Below are positions 7,954 through 10,722 of a stretch of 10,722 bases of DNA, piece by piece; position 1 is the stretch's first letter; every line of letters begins with the position of its first letter. Origin of the DNA: Pseudomonadota bacterium (GTDB taxonomy: Bacteria > Pseudomonadota > Gammaproteobacteria > SZUA-229); assembly GCA_015222915.1 (NCBI GenBank), contig JADFWE010000264.1:1-10722 (forward strand), read 5' to 3'. Below the pieces are notes generated by a model. That model was not told the origin of the DNA. It saw only the letters and a list, made by a program, of their open reading frames with translations, and did no database searches. The position numbers and the translations under genes were made by a program.

Positions 7954-8749
7954 GTACAGTCCTGTTCTCGTCAAACGCTTGCAAGTGTTTTATTTCCAGT
8001 GATTCCTGAAACCAGTCAAGTTCATCTGCCAGTGAGACGACCTCACCTATGATGATGATCACCGGGGCTTTCATCCGCTGTTGATGTATCGCATCGTTCA
8101 GCTGCTCCAGCGTCGTTAAGACACGTTGCTGTGATTCGGTTGTGCCGTTCCGGACCGCTGCCGCCGGTGTCGTGGCAGGCAGTCCTGCATCGATCAGAGA
8201 GTGTATCACCAGTGGAAGGTTGGACAGGCCCATGTAGATAACCAGCGTTGAATCAGGGTCGGCGATGGATTTCCAGTTGAGATTCAGCGGCTCGTTATCA
8301 TTAAAGTGCCCGGTGATGAACTGTACTCTCCGGCTCATGCCTCGATGTGTCAGCGGGATGCCGCTATAGGAACTGCAACCTGATGCAGCGGTTATACCGG
8401 GAACGACTTCGAAGTCGATATGGTGTTCTCTAAGTGCCAGAACCTCTTCGCCGCCACGACCGAACATGTAAGGGTCACCGCCTTTCAGGCGTACAATCCT
8501 GCGGCCGGCTTTGGCCAGATTGATGACGATCTCGTTGATCTGCTCCTGCGGTACGCAGTGTTTGCCGACTTCCTTGCCGACGGAGATGCGGCTGACGCCG
8601 GTTGGGATCAGGTCGAGGATATCGTCAGATACCAGGCGGTCATAGACCACGACGTCTGCCTGCTGCAGCAAACGTACCGCTTTAACGGTCATGAGTTCTG
8701 CATCGCCGGGTCCTGCGCCGACCAGTGATACAAAGCCTTGGTTATCCAT
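7928..8749 (-). CDS. nirE: Uroporphyrinogen-III C-methyltransferase NirE
   Basis: NirE uses two S-adenosylmethionine to methylate uroporphyrinogen III at C2 and C7, giving precorrin-2, the branch point toward siroheme and heme d1. Of 273 aa, VGAGPGD (10-16), RLKGGDPYMFGRGGEE (87-102), VVPGITAASG (115-124), GIPLTHR and the YMGLSNL loop are the classical SUMT/CobA motifs. The CysG oxidase/ferrochelatase module is absent, so another enzyme must oxidise precorrin-2 and insert iron. A TTG one codon earlier is possible, but the ATG at 8749 with GAGG upstream is preferred. It is first gene of the nir operon. The context favours NirE over the cobalamin CobA. About 35 residues follow the methyltransferase core (after IIIIGEVV), and their role is unknown. 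Confidence 0.93.
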   Translation of the reverse strand: MDNQGFVSLVGAGPGDAELMTVKAVRLLQQADVVVYDRLVSDDILDLIPTGVSRISVGKEVGKHCVPQEQINEIVINLAKAGRRIVRLKGGDPYMFGRGGEEVLALREHHIDFEVVPGITAASGCSSYSGIPLTHRGMSRRVQFITGHFNDNEPLNLNWKSIADPDSTLVIYMGLSNLPLVIHSLIDAGLPATTPAAAVRNGTTESQQRVLTTLEQLNDAIHQQRMKAPVIIIIGEVVSLADELDWFQESLEIKHLQAFDENRTVHEKNALHR

Positions 8750-8853
8750 CAATATCTGCCTCGTTTATGTTGTCCCGTGACTCGAGCAGAGGGAAGAGAT
8801 TCTCTCGATGCTCCGCTGACGATTCTTGTTGCTGTTAAAAGTCTCAGGTGAGG

Positions 8854-8898
8854 ATAATATTGTATTGCCCGGGCTTATATGTCATTGATTTAGGTCAA
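8854..8898 (-). promoter_or_regulatory. FNR/DNR-type promoter of the nir operon
   Basis: TTGATTTAGGTCAA (8885-8898) fits the FNR/DNR consensus TTGAT-N4-RTCAA. On the minus strand TATTAT (8859-8854, five of six to TATAAT) is a good -10. It lies two to three bases further away than the ideal spacing for a box at -41.5, so the start site near 8847-8850 is approximate. The leader to nirE would be about 100 nt. The box could also influence the divergent gene, though it is far from that start. Confidence 0.75.
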
Positions 8899-8978
8899 GC
8901 CGGGCTAATGAATCTCGGGGAATCTCTGATTAAGCATGATGCTTTAAAGATCTGTTGATTCATTTTTTTAAGGTAGAT

Positions 8979-9021
8979 TTGACACAGATCATTTTGATTT
9001 ATCTGCGAATATGTCTACAAT
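8979..9021 (+). promoter_or_regulatory. FNR/DNR-like promoter of the hemerythrin gene
   Basis: TTGACACAGATCAT (8979-8992) matches eight of ten half-site bases of TTGAT-N4-ATCAA. TACAAT (9016-9021, five of six to TATAAT) follows at the spacing expected for a class II site (about 30 bases from box centre to -10), as at norC. TTGATT (8994-8999) placed 16 bp before TACAAT could also serve as a plain -35. Predicted start is near 9028. Confidence 0.6.
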
Positions 9022-9110
9022 GTGCCAGTCGCTGTCTCGTCGCTGCATTTTCGTCATATCGCCGCCTGGTTCATCGACTCCAATCAATTGTTTTATAAGG
9101 AACAACCCGT

Positions 9111-9695
9111 ATGAAATCGAATGTCTGCCGGAATAAAAGAATGTGTATGTTTGGCGTGTCGCTGCTCATACTGTCGCTTGTCATCGCTGTGATATTAGGT
9201 CTTCTGGTTGGCCCGACCAATCCGGTTACCTGGGTACTGATCGCATGTCTGGTCGTTATTCCATTCGTCCATAAAAAACTGGCGGAGACTCAATTCGTCG
9301 AGTGGAAGGATGATTACAGTGTCGGTATCGATTCTATCGACCAGCAGCATAAGAAATTACTGAACCTGATCAATCAATTACAGACAGCGGTCGATTATTC
9401 TACAGGTGAACAGTTCGAACGCGATGCGCTTGATGAGCTGGTAGATTACACGAAAACCCATTTCACTTATGAAGAAGGCTTAATGCGTGATAATGATTAC
9501 CCTGGTTTTGTCGAGCACAAGCTTCAGCATGAAAAAATGTTCGACAAGGTTAGCGAAGTGCTGGCTAAGTATGAGGAAGACAGCGATACCGCGATGAGCA
9601 ATGCGGCTGATTACCTCAAGGACTGGCTGATCAAACATATCAACGGTACGGACAAGGAATACAGCAGTTACCTGATCGGGAAGGGTGTGAAATAG
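9111..9695 (+). CDS. Membrane-anchored bacteriohemerythrin
   Basis: This 194-aa protein has two closely spaced TM segments (about 12-34 and 38-53) followed by a complete hemerythrin domain. All seven di-iron ligands are in place: His80 (DQQH), His117 and Glu121 (HFTYE), His136 and His140 (HKLQH), and His176 and Asp181 (HINGTD). Single-domain hemerythrins bind O2 reversibly, and some bind NO. In methanotrophs they supply O2 to membrane oxygenase. Here the hairpin anchor should leave the N- and C-termini on the same side, probably cytoplasmic given the basic N-terminus. The ATG has AAGGA nine bases upstream. Its FNR/DNR-like promoter and divergent place beside nir suggest a role in O2 scavenging or NO binding during denitrification. 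That role is inferred. No output domain (kinase, GGDEF, MCP) is attached. Confidence 0.93.
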   Translation: MKSNVCRNKRMCMFGVSLLILSLVIAVILGLLVGPTNPVTWVLIACLVVIPFVHKKLAETQFVEWKDDYSVGIDSIDQQHKKLLNLINQLQTAVDYSTGEQFERDALDELVDYTKTHFTYEEGLMRDNDYPGFVEHKLQHEKMFDKVSEVLAKYEEDSDTAMSNAADYLKDWLIKHINGTDKEYSSYLIGKGVK

Positions 9696-9716
9696 GTCTG
9701 CTTCGTTGTCTAGTAA

Positions 9717-10091
9717 ATGAATACGCTTTACCTGTTGATCGTGCTCACCCAGAATGGTGCGGGTGACGTCAATGCATCATTCGTTAACACTGAATCATTA
9801 CAACAGTGTCAGCAGAAAGCACAGATGGTTTCGGCTATATTCATCACAGCAGATATCCCGGTGTTAACGAGCCGCTGTATGAAAAGTGAGTTGCAGTTCT
9901 CCGAGTTCGGGCATGCATCTGCCGCCAGCCGGATCCGGAACTTTTATCTGGTAGACACAGACGCAGAAAAGATAGAGATTACTTCCGTTGCAGACTGGAA
10001 GACCTGTGTCGAGTTGAAACGAAGAGCATCGTCCAGGAAGGGTGTCTATTGTGCGAGTTCAGTGCAGTCGATTCTAGATAGCCTCAAATGA
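9717..10091 (+). CDS. Hypothetical protein with four cysteines
   Basis: I do not recognise this 124-aa protein. Its first 11 residues (MNTLYLLIVLT) are hydrophobic but short and are followed by QNGAGDV without a clear cleavage site, so export is uncertain. Four cysteines at 31, 54, 97 and 112 are spaced like two disulfide pairs, which would fit a periplasmic location. The body is mixed alpha/beta with a tail rich in Lys/Arg (about 96-109). The ATG is only 21 nt after the hemerythrin stop with no good ribosome site, suggesting coupling or re-initiation. Codon use resembles the neighbours and the frame is open through 124 codons, so it is probably a real gene. Function unknown. Confidence 0.72.
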   Translation: MNTLYLLIVLTQNGAGDVNASFVNTESLQQCQQKAQMVSAIFITADIPVLTSRCMKSELQFSEFGHASAASRIRNFYLVDTDAEKIEITSVADWKTCVELKRRASSRKGVYCASSVQSILDSLK

Positions 10092-10129
10092 TACAGTCCC
10101 TGGCATAAAAAACGACCGGAGCTTTATTG

Positions 10130-10549
10130 ATGAAAAGTATAAAAGCCATTCTTGCCGGCACTGTGTTTATCGTTATCGTGATCCTGTTCTTGCAGCTGTT
10201 GTATATCTTTGTCGCTGTCGCCTACAACGCAATGGCAGATGACTTTCCTGTTCTGAATGATATCGCGCCTTCTTTCCGCTATCTCATCGGCATCCCTGTT
10301 TTTATATCCGTCATGTTTATCGGCGGATATATCACGGCAAGTATCGCTGGCGAAGAAACCACATTGAATGTCGTGCTGCATTGTCTTGTGGTCGGTCTTA
10401 TCACCGCTATAGGCATGATCTATCCCACTCTGGGAAATGCAGATATCACGGTCACCGGCATGGTTATTGTCGTACTGGCGCTGGGCGCAACCGTCGGGGG
10501 CGGGCTTTACCGGCAGAAGAGTATCAAGGCGGAAGTCAAAAAACTTTAA
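10130..10549 (+). CDS. Hypothetical 4-TM membrane protein
   Basis: This 139-aa integral membrane protein has four hydrophobic helices at about 7-30, 49-71, 80-99 and 108-127, small-residue motifs (GGY at 65-67, GATVGGG at 119-125) and a basic C-terminus (RQKSIKAEVKKL). The ATG at 10130 is preferred to the TTG one codon earlier because GGAG lies eight bases upstream. The general layout recalls small four-helix proteins such as the TIGR04086 type, but I cannot assign a family. It follows the four-cysteine protein by 38 nt and may be cotranscribed with the hemerythrin. No cofactor ligands are conserved in an obvious way. The single His (84) and Cys (85) lie inside helix 3. Function unknown. Confidence 0.78.
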   Translation: MKSIKAILAGTVFIVIVILFLQLLYIFVAVAYNAMADDFPVLNDIAPSFRYLIGIPVFISVMFIGGYITASIAGEETTLNVVLHCLVVGLITAIGMIYPTLGNADITVTGMVIVVLALGATVGGGLYRQKSIKAEVKKL

Positions 10550-10555
10550 AAGCTA

Positions 10556-10657
10556 TTCACCACAGAGGCACAGAGTTTGTTTTTGTTAATAGCGCCTACG
10601 GCGCGATTGACAAAAATAAATGATTTTCCTCTGTGCTCTCTGTGCCTCTGTGGTGAA
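10556..10657. repeat. 102-bp palindromic repeat element
   Basis: The ends are a perfect 20-bp inverted repeat, TTCACCACAGAGGCACAGAG (10556-10575) and its complement (10638-10657). Inside, a second pair of arms (about 10576-10596 and 10600-10620, 18 of 21 matching) closes on GCGCC-TAC-GGCGC (10592-10604). The right side has 17 extra bases, which duplicate CTCTGTG units. The element starts 6 nt after the last stop codon and could also end transcription. The arm sequence resembles strings I recall as dispersed repeats in environmental bacteria. No transposase is present. Confidence 0.85.
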
Positions 10658-10722
10658 ATGTTTTTGACCTTCCGCTAACGTTAATCCAACCTGCAATTTA
10701 ATAAAATAAAAAAAGGTTTTTC
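10658..10722. other. A/T-rich right end, nothing assigned
   Basis: No gene is visible. An AACCT (about 10689) and AGGTT (about 10714) pair flanks an A-rich stretch and might be part of a terminator of a gene beyond the window, but the stem is too short to support a call. Confidence 0.3.

Larger units (their letters stand above)
8750..9110. other. Divergent regulatory region, nirE / hemerythrin
   Basis: This 361-nt intergenic region separates the minus-strand nir operon from the plus-strand hemerythrin gene. It holds an FNR/DNR-type box for each direction (listed separately). A GC-rich inverted repeat (GCCCGGGCTT 8867-8876 against AAGCCGGGC 8897-8905, one-base bulge) encloses the nirE-side box. 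In the nirE leader, GAGCA/TGCTC (8784-8788 and 8809-8813) and an inner AGAG/CTCT could make a weak hairpin. No coding sequence is seen. Confidence 0.7.

Noticed and set aside
7954..7974. TTG start adding seven residues to NirC
   Set aside because: The ATG at 7953 has AGGA at good distance and yields a standard signal peptide.
7928..8749. Cobalamin-pathway CobA or full CysG
   Set aside because: The CysG oxidase/chelatase domain is absent and the gene is first in a heme d1 operon, so NirE is the better call, though the enzyme activity is the same.

Overview
The window carries the biosynthetic and nitric-oxide-handling part of a denitrification gene cluster, most likely from a denitrifying gammaproteobacterium. 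This rests on the Pseudomonas-like gene order, the short cytochrome-c-dependent NO reductase, and FNR/DNR-type palindromes in front of the operons. Base composition is close to balanced. I cannot name a genus.

Left part, minus strand (1-2778): a fragment of dispersed repeat DNA, a 3-TM protein of unknown function, an intrinsic terminator, then norB and norC (cytochrome bc-type NO reductase). They are transcribed from a well-formed class II FNR/DNR promoter with a perfect TTGAT-N4-ATCAA box and a stem-loop at the predicted 5' end of the mRNA.

Centre, minus strand (2779-8749): one tightly packed operon read nirE, nirC, nirF, nirD, nirL, nirGH (a fused gene), nirJ. These make heme d1, the cofactor of cytochrome cd1 nitrite reductase. 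NirE methylates uroporphyrinogen III toward siroheme, the NirD/L/G/H proteins decarboxylate siroheme, NirJ (radical SAM) replaces propionates by oxo groups, and periplasmic NirF and NirC act late. The C-F-D-L-G-H-J order matches classical nir clusters, but nirS, nirM and nirN are absent from the window and nirE heads the operon. A 14-bp tandem repeat array fills the only long gap inside the operon (between nirL and nirGH).

Right part, plus strand (8979-10549): a divergent promoter with its own FNR/DNR-like box drives a membrane-anchored bacteriohemerythrin with all seven di-iron ligands. Two unrecognised small proteins follow: one with a hydrophobic N-terminus and four cysteines, the other with four TM segments. 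A 102-bp palindromic repeat element with perfect 20-bp arms follows.

The whole window looks like one low-oxygen/NO-responsive unit: make the nitrite reductase cofactor, reduce the NO it produces, and bind O2 or NO at the membrane. The least described part is the hemerythrin plus two-gene tail.
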